From positions 19,548,006-19,612,005 of the forward strand of contig NC_086171.1 of NCBI RefSeq assembly GCF_023053635.1: DNA of 64,000 bases, in the 5' to 3' direction. Below are positions 32,346-64,000 of this stretch, piece after piece. The position numbers were made by a program, and so were the translations under genes. A model generated the notes under the pieces. That model had not been told where the DNA came from. It saw only the letters and a list, made by a program, of their open reading frames with translations, and made no database searches. This DNA comes from Elgaria multicarinata webbii. Its lineage: Eukaryota; Chordata; Lepidosauria; Squamata; Anguidae. The first letter of the stretch is position 1. Each line of letters begins with the position of its first letter.

Positions 32346-32689
32346 TTTAATATTATTTTATGTATTTTCTCTGCCCCCTCCCTTGTGAAGGCCCCCCCCC
32401 CCATACCCACAGCTGAAGTAAGTCAGCTCCCAATTTGCTCAGCCTTGAGCTAGTCTGATAACTTCCCAGGTGTTGTTGTCAGGGGAAGAGTGTTCAGCTT
32501 AATGAGCTGTTTTCTCAGAGATGGACCTTGGGAGCTGTTTTCCTAAACTCCCCCTTCCCTCCTTGTTAAGGGGCCTGAGCACGACTGCAGCCATCTTGGC
32601 CGGTCTACACAAAACCGTTAAGTGGCTAAAACAATCACCTAAAAGAACTTAAAAACTATATACTGATGCCTGAATTTGCTTTCCACCCA

Positions 32690-32850
32690 CCCAAACAAAA
32701 CCCTTTTGCTTTTGTACTGTGTCTTTTAGATTACAAGCCTGACTGTCTCATTATTAACCTTTTTAAAGCCGCTCTGTGTGGGAGTCTTTTTCAGCTGAAG
32801 AGCAAGGTAAAAGTGCTATAAGTAAATAAACAAATGAAGGCATAAAGTGT
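32690..32850 (+). mobile_element. L2-like LINE 3' tail
   Basis: TTTTAGATTACAAGCCTGAC and AAAGCCGCTCTGTGTGGG then GTGCTATAAGTAAATAAAC is the standard terminal layout. Confidence 0.65.
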
Positions 32851-33813
32851 GACAAGCGTGAACCTGTTAAACATATAAGCCAGTCTTTTATAAACAACCA
32901 ATGCATATGTTGTAAAATGGGCAAGTAGTCGAAGCAAAATAAAGATTTTGTTTAAAAATCTAGAACGTCACCAGTTTATAGGCATAACTTTCCATGAACT
33001 AAGATACTTGTTCTGCAATCAATAGTAGTCAAAAGCAACACGCCATGGCAGCAGGAGAGGAAAAGGAAGAAGTCAAGAAGAATTGTAGAGCACTCTATTC
33101 TGTGTGTTTAGACTGATTTTGAGGTTTTTTCGTAAGTAGCATTACTTTGTAATAAAAGTAAGAAAATCCAAGTAAACCCCCTCCCTCTGTTCTCTACACA
33201 CACATTTGAACGTTATAGGATAGCTGACAGGAAGTCCCGGATTCAAAAGGATGAATCCCAGAATGCCACAACTCCATGAGTTGCAAGGAAAAGATAGATC
33301 AGGCGTATTCCTAATTTTTTGCATTTTTCCCAGATCACCCTGCAGCCGTGTGAGAAGACACAAAAATCTAAAAGCATAAGCAATGCTAACAACCACGCAC
33401 CTGAATTCTCGGCAGTACACTTACATACCGTTCCCATATAACCGATTTAGTTAAGGAAGCCAAAAGCAGCCAACTGGACCTATATTGCAGGGTGGCGAAC
33501 CTCAGAACGAACCACATCTAGATTAGAAAATGGAGCTGCTAGAAAGCCCCGTACACAGGACTAGAAATTTGGAACAAAAAATGTAACTCGGGATCCACAG
33601 ATACAGAGAAAGAAAAATATAGACTGCTTATGGGCTATTCAAGAGCATTGCATTCCCCCATTGAAACCATATGGACTATCGCGGTTTATAAACCCCAGCT
33701 TTTTAGTAGCGGAGAGGATAAGAAAAAAGGCTTTAAGAAAAACGGGGTGGCGTGAGCAAGCCAGACAAGAAGGAAGGGGTGGGGGAGAGAGACAAACACG
33801 CATTTCCACTCAC
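32851..33813. other. First intron of DPPA2/4-like, nothing recognised
   Basis: A plausible alternative minus-strand donor (GAACG then GTATGT) lies near 33430, but I see no reason to prefer it to the one at 33814. Confidence 0.4.
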
Positions 33814-33960
33814 CTCTGCTTTTGCTGCTCTGATTTGTTCTCACTGCAGAGCCTCGTTTTTTCAAACTGCGCGGATTTCTTCGCCCGGCTTTCAAGCAAT
33901 CACGCCCCCTGGCCGTGGTTCTTATGCGCCTGCGCGGGCCGGTCTTTCCTTCTCCATAGG
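33814..33960 (-). other. Candidate 5'-untranslated first exon of the DPPA2/4-like gene
   Basis: On the minus strand a strong donor (GCAGAG followed by GTGAGT) ends this exon at 33814. The next acceptor, TTTGTAG at 31654, opens the exon with the start codon. The exon lies in the GC-rich shared promoter. The transcription start is not visible, so the 33960 end is a guess. Confidence 0.55.
33925..33936. promoter_or_regulatory. NRF1-like site
   Basis: Reads TGCGCCTGCGCG, close to the NRF1 consensus (GCGCATGCGC type). NRF1 commonly drives nuclear genes for mitochondrial proteins, which fits LARS2. Confidence 0.5.
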
Positions 33961-33974
33961 GGGAGTCGAAAAGT

Positions 33975-33985
33975 AAGATGGCGGC
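33975..33985 (+). promoter_or_regulatory. YY1-like initiator motif
   Basis: Reads AAGATGGCGGC, the YY1 motif typical of sites at or just downstream of the start of housekeeping and mitochondrial genes. It points in the LARS2 direction. If transcribed, its ATG opens a five-codon upstream ORF ending TAG at 33995. Confidence 0.6.
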
Positions 33986-34051
33986 GCCCATTTAGCCAAG
34001 AGAGGTGCGTGAGGCGTGAGTGACAGCTCGTCTTCCTTCTTTTGTGTGCAG
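33975..34051 (+). other. LARS2: Candidate untranslated exon 1 of LARS2
   Basis: A donor reading TGCAG then GTAATA ends the exon at 34051, downstream of the YY1-like motif. The next acceptor on this strand that opens a coding exon is at 35610. The 5' end is not determinable from sequence. Confidence 0.5.
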
Positions 34052-34483
34052 GTAATACCGTCGTTTCCTAGGAGGCTGCCTCTCCTCATAACTACTGGTC
34101 CCGTTGGAGAACTTGCCTCTCCGGCTTCTTTCCTTGAATAGCTGCTCTTTGCGGCAGGCTGCAAAGTCCTCTGCACGTTTGTTGAACTTGGAGGAGCTTT
34201 CTCCTGGGGAAAGGTTGCATTGCAGAGCTGAAGGGAAGCATGCGATGGCCTCTGGCCTCTTCCCTCGGCCGGGGGATATAGGGCAGCAGAGAAGGAAGAA
34301 ATGTCTCGGAGGAAATGTCAAGGGGGAAGCCAACCTGCCCCTTCCGCCTGCTAGAGAAGGAGCTGTTGCTGTACTGCAATCCTTGCCTTCCTCTTCCCTC
34401 CCCGCTGCTTTAACCTTTTGTAACGCCGCATTAAATTGTGAACCTGCAGAGTTATCTTTCGGTATTTGTACAACACATAGGGT

Positions 34484-34620
34484 GTGATCCTATGTATGTT
34501 CAGACAGAAAAAAAAGACCTATAACTCTCGGCATACCTCCAACCAGCCAGACTGACTGGTACATGCTTGGAATTATGGGACTTCTTTCTTTCTTTCTAAA
34601 CATATATAGGATTGCACCCT
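34484..34620. mobile_element. Palindromic MITE in LARS2 intron 1
   Basis: Left end GTGATCCTATGTATGTTCAG; right end AACATATATAGGATTGCACC. Same family as 15596-15712. Confidence 0.75.
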
Positions 34621-34704
34621 TAGAAAAAGTTAGGCATTTTTGTTAGTATTGAATTCAGGGCTGGCCCTAGGAAAAAATTGTGTCGTAGACATCACCTTAC
34701 ATCA

Positions 34705-34832
34705 GGTATTGGGAAGGTGTGGCCCTCCAGATGTTGTTGGCCTGCAACTCTCATCTCTCTCCATTGGCTATGCTGGCTAAGGCTGATGGGACATGCAGTC
34801 CAGCAACATCTGGAACGCCAAATGTTCCTACT
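34705..34832. mobile_element. hAT-like palindromic MITE in LARS2 intron 1
   Basis: TGGCCCTCCAGATGTTGTTGG is inverted relative to CCAGCAACATCTGGAACGCCA around CTATGCTGGCTAAGGC. Confidence 0.8.
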
Positions 34833-34881
34833 CCTCTCTTACACTGCCAAAGCACTCTTTATCGTAGAAGGTGTTGCTCAA

Positions 34882-35012
34882 CAGGGGTAAGCAACCTGTT
34901 CACTGCTAAATGTTTTTGACCATAACACCAATCATTTCTGACTACAGGGCCATGCTGGCTAGGGTTTATGGGTGTTGTAGTCCAAAACATTTGGAGAGCA
35001 CCACTCCGCCTA
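34882..35012. mobile_element. hAT-like palindromic MITE in LARS2 intron 1
   Basis: Contains CATGCTGGCTAGGGTTTATG and TGTAGTCCAAAACATTTGG; the left half is decayed. Confidence 0.7.
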
Positions 35013-35610
35013 TGCCTTTATATAATATTGTAGCTGTTCTAGCGTCTTTCATAGGAACAAATCTTAAGAGAGCCCTAACCCAGTATAGAGGTTTTGTATG
35101 GACACACCTGTCATTTTCAAGTTGTTTAACAATATATCAGCCTCCTTGCCAGAATGCTGCACTGGGTGTGATGAATAATAAAGTAACACACCAATAAAAA
35201 TCACAATTCCCACGAGCCAAACTATATGATCAAAATTCAGTTTATGACCCACATGCAAATTTAGGCAAATTTACACTTGCCTCCAAAAAGCTCAGAAAGG
35301 ATTGTCACATTTAGGAGAACATTCCAGAAGCTGCTAGCGATAGTTTTTGACCTCATGAACTCAACCGCCTGAATAGATGGGACAAAACCAAACCGTTTAA
35401 TGAAAATCTCAGCAAATGGGGTGGACATCCTCCTGAAACTATGCTTGGCCCAGACTGTTTGCTCACTTTCTGTCTTTGTCTTTAAATGGGAATATTTCAC
35501 TACTAGAAACTCCAAAAAGCAAATTATTTTGTTAAACCAAAGAATTGCATATCTGTCAGAGTAGTAATGATCACAATGAAATTGAAATCGCTTTATTGCT
35601 TATTTTACAG
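35013..35610. other. LARS2 intron 1, nothing recognised
   Basis: No supported repeat or gene; ends at the exon 2 acceptor. Confidence 0.45.
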
Positions 35611-35632
35611 GGCTGCTGATACATGCTGCAGA

Positions 35633-56509
<20,877 letters not shown>

Positions 56510-56749
56510 GTGTGAGTATAAATTAGAGTGGGGCCGATCCTCAGAAAATCTTCCCAGATCATTATCAAACTCAAAGGTCTTGGTGTTAGTAGTATCTATG
56601 GGAATATTTTCTCTTTTGACACTCTTAACGTAAGAGCAGGACTTTGCTGCCATTATAACTAAGCTGGTACAAAATACTGTCAGAGTTTTGCATCGTTATA
56701 AAGTAATGAGACACCTTTTAGGTTTGGTCTGTTTCACCTTTAAAGAGCA

Positions 56750-56960
56750 TCTTAAGAACATAAGAATATAAGGAGTGCCATGCTGGATCAGACCAAAGGT
56801 CCATCTAGTCCAGCACTCTGTTCAAACAGTGGCCGACCAGCCGTCAGCCAGGGACCCACAAGCACGACATGGTGCAACAACACCCTCCCACCCATGTTCC
56901 CCAGCAACTGGTGCACACAGGCTTATTGCCTCCAATACTGGAGGTAGCACATAACCATCT
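56750..56960 (-). mobile_element. CR1 LINE 3' end (antisense)
   Basis: CATGCTGGATCAGACCAAAGG, CCATCTAGTCCAGCACTCTG and GTTCCCCAGCAACTGGTGC. Confidence 0.88.
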
Positions 56961-57388
56961 TCTGGCATAAATACATTAAACAGGCAGGTCATGCTAATAT
57001 TACCCTTATTTAAAGCTTTATTATATCCACACCCAAAAACATTTTTGTCTGTGAAAAAGACAAACTGAATATGTGTGGTAAGTGAGCGTTTTAAAGACTA
57101 TTTTTCTTAGGCAGTATTTGCTTTTGTTTATTCATTTTTCTTTATGTGGCAAATTGTGAAGATTAATTGACTTCTACAACTGCAAGCCTTATGTTTTAAA
57201 ATCTTCATGGAGTAAACATTCCTGTGCAAATGTCATAAGCCCTGTCAATTAATATTTGACAAGTACACTTTTCTTCTACAGCTTTTAAAATACTTTCTAT
57301 AATGAATTCGACTGCCATGTTCTAGGGCAGATATAGTCAACATGAGAGCCATAGGCTGCATGTGTGTGCTGCCCCTCTAAGAGTTTAA
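56961..57388. other. LARS2 intron 7, nothing recognised
   Basis: AT-rich; no supported feature. Confidence 0.4.
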
Positions 57389-57389
57389 C

Positions 57390-57610
57390 CTCCTTTATCT
57401 TTATTTATTCATTACATTTCTATATTGCTCTTTGCAGTTCGCAACAATTAAAACCATAAAATACAACATGAGCTATAATATAAAAGTAGCATGTAACTGC
57501 CATATAAAATAGAAGTAAAAACCAAAATAAAACCTAGCAGCAATGCAAAGATTTAGAATACAGTAGCAGATTTAAAACAACAGAAACTAAAAGACTGAAA
57601 TGCCTGGAAT
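57390..57610 (-). mobile_element. L2 LINE 3' end (antisense)
   Basis: TTTATTCATTACATTTCTATA then an A-rich stretch with TAAAACCATAAAATACAAC. Confidence 0.65.
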
Positions 57611-57639
57611 GGTGAGTGTAAATCTCTGGAACAGTGAAT

Positions 57640-57800
57640 GTAATTGCTAAGAGACTGGGCTACAAATCAGGATGTACTATGGTTCGAATCTTACCGCTGA
57701 CATGAACTCACCAGGTGATCTTAAGCAAACCACTCTGTCTCCCAGCCTCAGTACTCTCCTCCATCTGCAGTATAGGGGATGATAATACTAACTTGCAGGT
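57640..57800 (+). mobile_element. Decayed tRNA-derived SINE
   Basis: B-box-like GGTTCGAATCTTACC and GGTGATCTTAAGCAAACCAC followed by CTCAGTACTCTCC; the tail is lost. Confidence 0.6.
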
Positions 57801-57802
57801 TT

Positions 57803-57930
57803 CACCAACCTGGTGGCCTCCAGATGTTTTGGACTTCAGCTCCCAGCATTCCTGAACTTTGGCCATGCTGGCTGGGGCTCATGGGAGTTGGAGACAAAAA
57901 CATTTGGAAGGCACCTGGTTGGGGAGAGGT
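57803..57930. mobile_element. hAT-like palindromic MITE
   Basis: CACCAACCTGGTGGCCTCCAG is inverted against GGAAGGCACCTGGTTGGGG; the centre is GGCCATGCTGGCTGGGGC. Confidence 0.82.
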
Positions 57931-58189
57931 TGTGCTATACAAGTGTTAACTATTAGTAGTGGTTGCATGAGGCTTCATGGAGCTGGGTTGAAGCTCTGAG
58001 CGAGTTGCTCACACCCTTGGTGCAGGGCATTCAGATCAGTATTTGTGCATATTAATCATCTGTTTATCTAAGTCATCTTTGCTTACTGATATGTTTCTTC
58101 TTGGTAGCTTTTCCCAAAACCACCTGAGATAGGTCCAAGTAACCATCTGTAATTTCTGCTGTTTTCTAGACACTGAGTTGGGTCCGGAT

Positions 58190-58310
58190 TTCATCATACT
58201 TAGAGAAGACCTGCTGAAGTCCGTGAATCTTATGTTACTCAGAATTAAATTCCCATTTATTTCAATGGGTCTCCTCTAAGTATGACTAACTCTGGATCCA
58301 ACCCACTGTG
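58190..58310. mobile_element. Palindromic MITE
   Basis: The left end GGGTCCGGATTTCATCATAC is inverted against GTATGACTAACTCTGGATCC; TCAATGGGTCTCC lies near the right arm. Confidence 0.55.
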
Positions 58311-58709
58311 TTACTGCTTGTATTTGACACTGCTAGCTTCAACTATTTCCAGGGGTTTTGGTCTTGATTAGCTATTAACTTGTGGATAATGAAATAACAC
58401 AGAAGGATGTCAGATTTGTATGTGTGGCAAATATTAATATATTTTGGGATTCAAAAGTTGAGTGATTAGTAAGTGCACAACTCTGTAGTCCCTGGGAGAG
58501 CATCCCAAGAACATAGGATGTTTTTGATTCCCCTTCTTGAGATTGTACATACTACTTCCACTTCAGAAGGGGACCAAGATCCAATTCCTCCCCCCTCCTC
58601 TTGCAGTCACTGTGCCTGCTTTCTGAGGTTGTAAAAGCGACCTCAGATTACCTTGTAGAAGTCAAAAAGGGGGTTGTCCAGTTTGTGGGGAGCAGGGCGG
58701 AGTGGAGAG

Positions 58710-58890
58710 GTTGGGTTATTATTATATTTATATCCTGCCTTTTCCCCAGTACTGGGACTCAAGGTAGTTTACAAGATTAAAACATGTACAATTAAGACAT
58801 ATAAATAGAAATTACAAAAGTTAAAATAGAATTAAACCTATAGTAAAATTAAAAACATGTTAAAATTTTAAAAACTAACGGGTTAAAAAG
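58710..58890 (-). mobile_element. SINE or LINE 3' tail (antisense)
   Basis: ATTATATTTATATCCTGCC then GGGACTCAAGGTAGTTTAC and an A-rich run. Only the tail is present, so the family is open. Confidence 0.5.
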
Positions 58891-59734
58891 GGGAGGTCCA
58901 ATACATTAACGCTGGTCCAGTATAGGTTCTGCAGAATCCTATGGCCTCTCCAGCCCTGCTCCCACACCCAGCAGCATGACTCCTCTAGGTGGGCTCAGAG
59001 GCTGTTCTGGAGGAAGAAGCAAAAACAAGGGACAGGCAGGTGAAAATTGCCTCTGTTGTTCCTCCCACTCTGCTAGCAGCAGCCTGACAGGCGTAGGAAT
59101 CTTGCAGGCCTCCGAGACCCAAGGCTTCCATCTAGCACATGGCAACCCTATACGTTTGTTCCCTAAGTATCAGGAGGAGTGGCAGATTCAATAGGGTTAT
59201 ATCAAACAGCTTCACTGGGCTTGTTTACCCCAGATTAGCAGCTGATGGCGGGAATGTCTGCCGTAGAAAAACAGTGAAGTTTTCTCACATTTTTAGAAGT
59301 AAACTCTGGCCTCTACTTTGAATGGAATGACATCACCAACTAGCACGTTGTTCTCATCATGCCACGAGACATCCATCAGTTTTGGGGACCAGCGATAAAG
59401 TACCTCAGGCTTCTAAAGTCTTCTTTTGAGTCCTCCCTCCACACATGTCACACTTTGCCCCATCTTAACCAACAATAAACCCTGCCTTTGTTACAACTTT
59501 ACTACTGCTGCACAACCCTTTATGGATAATTCTTTATTGCTTCTGCTAGATTATGATTTATGAGCAGCAGTGGCCATAGAGGCTGCAAACTGTGAGCCCT
59601 GGCACTGCTCACATACAAAATATACCTTTCTAATGTTGCACACATCCCTGTTGTGCTTGGTGCATATCAAACCATACTTGCATTTTTGAAAACTTGTTGT
59701 AGCAATGGCTGCTGGAGATTTTTTTTTAAAGAAC
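58891..59734. other. LARS2 intron 7, nothing recognised
   Basis: No supported feature. Confidence 0.4.
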
Positions 59735-59735
59735 T

Positions 59736-59830
59736 AAGCTGCAATCCTATGCACCTTTACCCAGGAGTAAGCTCCATTGAACTCAATAGGACTTACTTCT
59801 GAGTAAACATGCATAAGATTGCTCTGTTAG
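59736..59830. mobile_element. Short palindromic MITE
   Basis: GCTGCAATCCTATGCACC and AACATGCATAAGATTGC arms; TTGAACTCAATAGGACTTAC sits between them. Confidence 0.75.
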
Positions 59831-60640
59831 AATATTTTTAGAATATATTTTCTGATTTTTTTATATATTATCATGATTCTATGTGTCATAAAGTTCTTAG
59901 TTTCAGACCATGATGACGCCAGGCTTTTGCTATTATATTATTCCCTTTTTCATCTTAATGTTTACAGAAAGGGGATGGTTGATATTTCTACTCTCTGATC
60001 AAATGCAGATTTTTGTCCTCCATTGGACTTCCACTATTTCAATTGTTTATGTAGGCTCTGTTGCTGCATAAACCTTCAACAGAATTTGAGATGTTCCCTT
60101 CTGGACACTGAGTCTTTTCTCTTTACAACATAGATCTGTTTTCAATTTAGGTCATCACTTTGCTAGGTGTGCCCAACTCTATAATTCCCTCATCTCTCTG
60201 TCTCTTAGCAACTGGTGCTGTTGACTGCCATTTCCAAGCCATATCAAAGTGTTCTCTTGTATTGCTAGATTCTGTTCTCCATAATGGATGCTCTTCTTCA
60301 TAAAGTGTATTGGTTTCTTTTCTCTCTTTTTTTGTCCTTTTGTTCTCCTGCTGCCACTTCTTATATATTTAGAAAGATATTTTAGAATAATGCTCAGTAA
60401 TAAATGACTTTTACTTTTCCATTGTTCATGTGAATATGCCAGATAGATCTGAAATATTGATCCCAAACTTTAACTGTTTCTGTAGATGAAAATTTATAGA
60501 TTTGTGCTTTATGCTTCCCTTACAAGTTACTGCTGTTTTCTTTTATGGACTGCTTAAAATCTTTGCACTTGAATATTGAAGGCTTCCACTTTCACTGGCA
60601 GCCACATGTCTTCCCAGAAACGGTAGTTCCAGCCTCAGGA
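59831..60640. other. LARS2 intron 7, nothing recognised
   Basis: No supported feature. Confidence 0.4.
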
Positions 60641-60654
60641 ATGCTCATTGTGAC

Positions 60655-60960
60655 GGGGTGATCCAGTACACAGAGATTACGTGGACTTCCAAAAGGCTTT
60701 TGACAAAGTCCTTCAATGAAGACTCTTGAGCAAACTTAGCAGGGATGGAATAAGAGGAGAGGTCCTCTTATGGATCAGTAACTGGTTAAAGAACAGAAAG
60801 TAGAGTAGGAATAAATAGTAAATTCTCCCAATGGAGGGATGTAAACAGTGAGGGTCCCACAGGGATCTATATTGGGACCAATGCTTTTCAGTTTACTCCT
60901 AAATGATCTAGAATTAGGAGTGAGCAATGAAGTGGCCAAGTTTTCTAATGGCATCAAATT
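60655..60960 (+). mobile_element. CR1 LINE, reverse-transcriptase fragment
   Basis: Frames read DFQKAFDKV, WISNWLKNRK, GSHRDLYWDQCFSV-type and, in another frame, SGVPQGSILGPMLFSL: the CR1 reverse-transcriptase core. Frame changes show that it is dead. It may belong with the CR1 end at 61630-61980. Confidence 0.85.
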
Positions 60961-61629
60961 ATTTGGATGTTCAAAATAAAAAGGGACTTGTTCTGCTGAT
61001 GCCTGAATGTGGCCAGCTGCGGCTAGCTCCTGTGAAGGGCTCCTCCCCAAACTCTCTCAGGCTCAGCTGTTCTCGATCACAAACGGAGCACAGCAGGACT
61101 GTGGGGAGCTCCAAAAGGATTTCTCCAAATTAGCAAAACCAGAGTCTGTGGGAGCATGGCTTTGGAAACATTTACAACAATTGTATTGCAACTTCTGTCT
61201 ACACAGAAATAAGCCCCACCGAATACAGTAGGGCTTACTCCCAGGAATCTGTGAATATGCATCTGTATTTGCTTTTATTGTATTTGATTTTATTCAAGGT
61301 TGGGTATCTTGCTGCTTTATTGCTGGGTTGAAGATACTCTGATCATTTTATTTTTCCCCAAGCCCCCCCCTTTTTTTTTTTGCTGGTTGGTGAGAGTTCT
61401 AGTCCAGAGCTAGAGATAACCTGCTTGGGTTATCAATGGTGATACTTCTTTTCCTTAGAAAAAATATGCTTGAACAAGGTAATGAGGGCTCAAAGGAATG
61501 TTTTCTGGTGTATTTCTATGGGTCAACCCTTTGCCTGTCATGACCCCTTGGTTCTGTTTCTTGTGACCCATCCTCTGCCCTGGGCCTGAGCCCCAGAACT
61601 TTTAGGTACCTGTCACTTGCTTCTGTTGG

Positions 61630-61980
61630 TGGGAGATCCAGGACAGATAAAAGGAAATGCTTCTTTACACAGAGCATAATTAAACTATGGAATTCAATTC
61701 CACAAGATGTAGTGATGGCCACCACTTTGGATGGCTTTAAAAGGGGATTGGACAAATTCAGGGAGGATGAGGCTATCAATGGCACTAGTCCTGATAGTTG
61801 TATGCTACCTCCAGTATCAGAGGCAATGTATTATGTACACCAGTTGCTGAGAATCATGGGCAGGAGGGTGCTGTTTCACTCATGTCCTGCTTTCTTGTGA
61901 AGAGGTGATTGGCCACTATGTGAACAGAATCCTGGACTAGATGCGTCCATGGTCTGATCCAGCATGGCTGCTCTTATGTC
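61630..61980 (+). mobile_element. CR1 LINE, ORF2 end and 3' UTR
   Basis: AGATAAAAGGAAATGCTTC, KLWNSIPQDVVMATTLDGFK-like frame, then ATCCTGGACTAGATGCG and CAGCATGGCTGCTCTTATG. Confidence 0.9.
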
Positions 61981-63805
61981 ATTTCCTGAAAAGAGAGGTC
62001 ACCTGAGTACTGCCTTGCTAAACTTGCTTTTCTGACTCTGTTGACGATCTAAACGAATTACCTTCCTTTCCAATGCTATAAATTCCTTCCTTCCTTCCTA
62101 TCCTTCCTTGAGGTTGGAGTTCAGCATGTTTGCTTAATATCTAATTTGAAAGGGCTTTAGGTCTACCAAGGGGGAAAAGTTGCAACTCAGCCTAATTCAT
62201 GTCTTTCAATTCTGTCTTCCGCCCACCCCCAGTTGTGACTGGGTTCAGATGTAATGATTCTGGTCCTATAAATGAAGTGTGCAGAGCCTCAGAGCTGAGT
62301 CCCCAGTCAGACCCTCTGGGGTTTTCTTTCCCCCAACTGCCGAATCATTTGGTGGCTTCCTAGCTTTCTTGCAGAGTTGAAATACCTCTCTTAAGGCTTA
62401 GTTCTTCTTCATGGTCTCTGTGCATCACATCTATGGGCTCTGCGCCTGCACGGAGCTCGATTCGAGAACTTTCCAAGCTTATAATGGTTTTAAGCGGACT
62501 GGTAGCACATACACACCACCCTGCCTTAAACTATGGTTTATTATTGTCCCAGAAATAAGCCATGTCCCCTCACACTCCATCTTCCTCCCCTTCCCCCTCC
62601 CTTTGCGCACCCACATTGGCAAAGCTGTCTGTTTTTTAAAAATCAGATTCCTGTGACACCCAAAGCAGGAAATTGTTGTTTAAGGACTGACTCCAAACTA
62701 GCATTGGGGCCTGTCTTCACTGTGCCCCCATCTTGACTTCCGGTGGCCAATCACCAGTTGCCATCCACCCCGGAATGCCCCCTGGATTGACTACAGAGTG
62801 AGGTCAAACGCCAAAAGGGCTGTGGTGACCTTGCTTTGAAGACAAAAGTTGGGATAAGTCTTTGTGGAAAAGCCCCATGGTAGCTGCAAATCAGTGGTTG
62901 CATTGTATAGCCGACCCATCACTGATTCACAGCCACTGCAGGGCTTTGAAGATGTATAGACATCTGGTTGGTAGGGAGTCCTTAAAAATCACAGTTTCCT
63001 GGTTCAGATACCATGGGAAACTGTGGTTTAAGAAACCAAGAAAACTTTGCCAAAGCTGAGGGGAAGAGGCAGTGGGAGGAAGAAGGTATGTGTGGGCACA
63101 TGGCTCATTTGCAGACCCATAAACTGTGATTTATCAGACTATGAGCATTAAATCTGAACTGACCCTGTGTGGCAAATGCTAAATTTCCCCTTCCAAATTG
63201 AGCATTGTTTCTACTTCAGAAAAAGAGCCAGGCAAAATGGGAGGGGAGTTTCTGAGAACAGGGATACATCCCTTTTCTTCCCTACATTTCTTATTCCAGG
63301 TCAGCCTACGAAACATGTGCCTGTTAGCTCTTTGGAATTTAGTACAAAAGTTAGCACACCAAGAGACTTGTTTGCAGGGAACTCAGCGGTGTCTGCTATT
63401 GATCGTTTCCTCTGTCTCGCCTAGTTAGCTGCTTCTAGTGTGACAGCCAGCTTCACTGAGAAGCCCAGTTTGTCCCAATGCTATCTCTCCTCCTGTCCAT
63501 CCCCCAGTTTCTAGAGATTTTCATAGTTCCCAACGGTGCACACAGCAGTATGCACTGATACGTCTTGGTTAAAATCACAGCTGAATGTTGTGCATAAATA
63601 TCCTCCATTCTGCTGTGGCTGACAAGCCTATCAGGTAGTATGTAAATAAATAATAGAAGCATTTGAGGTGATTTATATTTTAAAAAGTCCTTCTTGAGAC
63701 ACCTTATCTGGGTGCACGTGCAGTTGTGTAACAGTTACATCCCAACACACATACATGGTGTTCTCCTTTCTTTTTCCCACCAATATGGTGTCCTAGATAA
63801 CTGTT
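61981..63805. other. LARS2 intron 7, nothing recognised
   Basis: No exon matching the next part of LARS2 was found by eye, and no named repeat. Confidence 0.4.
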
Positions 63806-63809
63806 TGTA

Positions 63810-63920
63810 ACACTATTATGACTTAGCACTACAGAGTGTGGAGAGAAGGCGGATTATATATTTCGCCTTGGGTTCCTTGGAGGGAAAAAGGTGGGATATA
63901 AAGGCAATAAATAAATAAAA
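63810..63920 (+). mobile_element. SINE/L2-type 3' tail
   Basis: CGCCTTGGGTTCCTTGGAGG then GGTGGGATATAAAGGCAATAAATA; the head is missing. Confidence 0.65.
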
Positions 63921-64000
63921 TATTGGTTTACCTAAACAGGGTAATGAAAAGAGCAATCCTATAGAATTGCTTGGTTTCCTGGCTCCGAGCTTATTTGGTT

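Larger units (their letters stand above)
33820..34270. promoter_or_regulatory. GC-rich divergent promoter between DPPA2/4-like and LARS2
   Basis: This is the most CpG-dense part of the window. It lies between the minus-strand untranslated exon donor (33814) and the plus-strand candidate donor (34051). It contains an NRF1-like palindrome and a YY1-like motif and no obvious TATA box, as expected of a housekeeping divergent promoter. Confidence 0.7.

Noticed and set aside
33661-34023. 120-codon frame over the promoter, and overlapping frames on both strands to 34487
   Set aside because: The frames are long because the region is GC-rich and poor in stops; the strands overlap completely and none matches a family.
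56510-64000. Next LARS2 exon (expected to encode AMQDALADLP-like and WYGIKGMQ-like residues)
   Set aside because: Not found by eye on the plus strand; presumably beyond the window or too diverged for reading by eye.

Overview
The window looks like nuclear DNA of a squamate reptile, probably a lizard. That is an inference. It rests on two vertebrate genes with ordinary GT-AG introns set among dense 3' ends of CR1 and L2 LINEs, tRNA-derived SINEs, hAT-like palindromic miniature elements and other hairpin MITEs. I recognised no bacterial genes, CRISPR arrays, rRNA or tRNA genes, or retroviral/LTR remnants.

Layout. Bases 1-7677 are intergenic and repeat-filled. Bases 7678-16286 and 16487-25095 are two direct copies of the same 8,609 bp at a constant offset of 8,809. 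They are separated by exactly 200 N and both copies end exactly at the N run. This is most simply an unmerged contig overlap (false duplication), not biology. The true locus is probably about 8.8 kb shorter.

On the minus strand, 33.8 kb down to 25.0 kb carries a multi-exon gene that I assembled from splice signals. It has one 5'-untranslated exon and seven coding exons whose phases all close into one 298-residue protein. The protein has an N-terminal SAP domain and a C-terminal domain resembling that of mammalian DPPA2/DPPA4. Its last coding exon runs across the edge of the duplicated block, so a stub of it is repeated next to the gap.

On the plus strand, LARS2 (mitochondrial leucyl-tRNA synthetase) starts about 34.0 kb and runs past the right edge. 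Six coding exons give the first 250 residues: targeting peptide, HIGH-type motif and the start of the catalytic core. The rest of the gene lies outside.

The two genes are head to head across a GC-rich region (about 33.8-34.3 kb) with NRF1-like and YY1-like motifs, which suggests a shared bidirectional promoter. In human the DPPA2/DPPA4 pair and LARS2 lie on different arms of chromosome 3, so this pairing is the most interesting biology here. The remaining sequence is introns and intergenic DNA made of transposon fossils, microsatellites and stretches in which I see nothing.
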